From JBBQER01 sp052148155 (lineage in GTDB: Bacteria; Actinomycetota; Acidimicrobiia; IMCC26256; PALSA-610), in NCBI GenBank assembly GCA_052148155.1, contig JBKQIY010000259.1, positions 1 through 5,957 on the forward strand: a DNA stretch of 5,957 bases, written 5' to 3'. Below are positions 5,274 through 5,957 of this stretch, piece after piece. Numbering within the stretch: the stretch's first letter is position 1; every line of letters starts with the position of its first letter. Both the position numbers and the translations under genes were made by a program. The notes under the pieces are model-generated. The model had not been told where the DNA came from, searched no databases, and saw only the letters and a program-made list of their open reading frames with translations.

Positions 5274-5944
5274 CCGCTCGTGTGTTCCTGCTCGACGACC
5301 ATGAGCTCGTACGACGCGGAGTACGGGAAGTCCTCGAAGTCGAAGACGATTTCGAAGTTGTCGGCGAAGCCGGGACCGCCGAAGAGGCACATTCCAGAAT
5401 TCCGTCGGCCGCTCCCGATGTCGCGATCATCGACATGCGCCTGCCCGACGGGAACGGCGTCGAGGTGTGCCGAGAGGTGCGCCGAGAGGTGCGCTCGCGC
5501 AATCCCGACGTGCAATGCGTCGTACTCACTTCCTTCGCCGACGACGAAGCGCTCTTCGACTCGATCATGGCGGGCGCCGCCGGCTACCTGCTCAAACAGA
5601 TCAAAGGCGCCGACCTTGTCGACGCCATTCGGCGGGTCGCCGCAGGCCAGTCACTCCTCGATCCCACCGTCACCGCGCGGGTCCTCGAGCGCCTGCGCAA
5701 CGGCCCCGCGCAGGATGAACGCCTCGCGCGATTGACCGAGCAGGAGCGAAAGATCCTCGATCTCATCGCGGAGGGCTTGACCAACCGCCAGATCGGTGAA
5801 CGCATGTTTCTCGCCGAGAAGACCGTCAAGAACTACGTGTCGAACCTCCTCGGGAAGCTCGGCATGGAGCGGCGAACCGAGGCCGCGGTGTTCGCGGCGC
5901 GGCTCGCCAAACCCGACCGGCCAAACGGACCGCCCCCTTCGTGA
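5270..5944 (+). CDS. DevR/DosR-like NarL/LuxR-family response regulator
   Basis: A two-component response regulator that is phosphorylated by a sensor kinase and binds DNA as a dimer. The receiver domain (about 1-125) has the acidic pair Asp9-Asp10, phospho-acceptor Asp55 in IIDMRLPDG, Thr87 (VLTS) and Lys109. The LuxR-type helix-turn-helix (about 155-212) includes LTEQERKILDLIAEGLTNRQIGERMFLAEKTVKNYVS and LGMERRTEAAVFAARL. These are nearly the same as in Mycobacterium tuberculosis DevR/DosR, including the Lys, Lys and Asn of the recognition helix (EKTVKNY). Relative to DosR as I recall it, four residues are added after Asp55, explained by a 12-base tandem duplication at 5464-5487. The start is GTG 5270, which overlaps the carbamate kinase stop (GTGA), implying translational coupling. 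DosR-like boxes occur before the operon and at this gene's stop, suggesting autoregulation. No sensor kinase is visible in the window. Confidence 0.9.
   Translation: MTARVFLLDDHELVRRGVREVLEVEDDFEVVGEAGTAEEAHSRIPSAAPDVAIIDMRLPDGNGVEVCREVRREVRSRNPDVQCVVLTSFADDEALFDSIMAGAAGYLLKQIKGADLVDAIRRVAAGQSLLDPTVTARVLERLRNGPAQDERLARLTEQERKILDLIAEGLTNRQIGERMFLAEKTVKNYVSNLLGKLGMERRTEAAVFAARLAKPDRPNGPPPS
5464..5499 (+). repeat. 12-base in-frame tandem duplication in the receiver domain
   Basis: The units GGTGTGCCGAGA (5464-5475) and GGTGCGCCGAGA (5476-5487) differ at one base and are followed by a half copy, GGTGCG. They encode the doubled CREV-RREV of the regulator. By comparison with DosR, the distance between the phospho-acceptor Asp and the conserved Thr is four residues longer, exactly one unit, so it looks like a recent in-frame slippage event in the third receiver helix region. 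Confidence 0.75.
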
Positions 5945-5957
5945 CTTTGGTCCCTGG
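5938..5957. promoter_or_regulatory. DosR/DevR-like box overlapping the regulator's stop codon (site C)
   Basis: TTCGTGACTTTGGTCCCTGG matches 15 of 20 positions of TTSGGGACTWWAGTCCCSAA and 12 of 14 in the core (5941-5954). It shares CTTTGGTCCC exactly with site B before the operon. It covers the regulator's TGA (5942-5944) and reaches the window edge, so its target is presumably the next, unseen gene, in either direction. Confidence 0.55.

Noticed and set aside
4580..5515. Minus-strand open frame of 311 residues opposite carbamate kinase and the regulator
   Set aside because: Entirely antisense to two well-supported genes, with Ser/Thr-rich shadow composition.
1..5957. CRISPR arrays, tRNA or rRNA genes, insertion sequences, phage genes
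   Set aside because: No regularly spaced repeats, RNA-gene signatures, transposase motifs or phage-type genes seen on either strand.

Overview
High-GC, GC3-rich DNA with strong purine-rich Shine-Dalgarno sites, occasional GTG starts and a response regulator that closely resembles mycobacterial DevR/DosR. All of this points to an actinobacterium. A deep-branching group such as Acidimicrobiia is possible, but that is only an impression. All confidently called genes lie on the + strand.

Layout. 1-553: the 3' part of an exported-type cupredoxin gene with a CuA-like Cys-x3-Cys motif. Its 5' end is unclear, because the homologous frame is blocked by a stop at 59-61 and a different frame is open from the window edge. 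554-1123: a stretch of about 570 bases with no gene I can defend. It holds one strong GC hairpin (782-807) and faint triplet periodicity. 1124-1256: a control region with three near-palindromes resembling the DosR box (around 1124-1137, 1143-1162 and 1200-1219), ending in a strong ribosome binding site. 1257-5944: five tightly packed genes, with gaps of 2, 10 and 9 bases and one 4-base overlap. In order they are an AdiC/ArcD-like amino-acid/polyamine antiporter, an aspartate/glutamate racemase-family enzyme, a tandem-domain universal stress protein, a carbamate kinase and a DevR/DosR-type regulator. A further DosR-like box (5938-5957) overlaps the stop codon of the regulator and runs to the window end, presumably serving whatever lies downstream.

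How it may work together (inference). In mycobacteria DosR responds to hypoxia, nitric oxide and carbon monoxide and switches on genes including universal stress proteins. Here a DosR-like regulator is encoded in one apparent operon with a carbamate kinase, which makes ATP from carbamoyl phosphate, and with an antiporter of the family that exchanges arginine, ornithine or agmatine. A Usp and a cofactor-independent racemase complete the set. DosR-like boxes sit in front of the operon, so the regulator probably controls its own operon. The simplest reading is a redox- or hypoxia-induced amino-acid fermentation module giving substrate-level ATP during non-growing survival. Arginine deiminase and ornithine carbamoyltransferase, the usual suppliers of carbamoyl phosphate, are not in this window, so the substrate is unknown. 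No partner histidine kinase is visible either.
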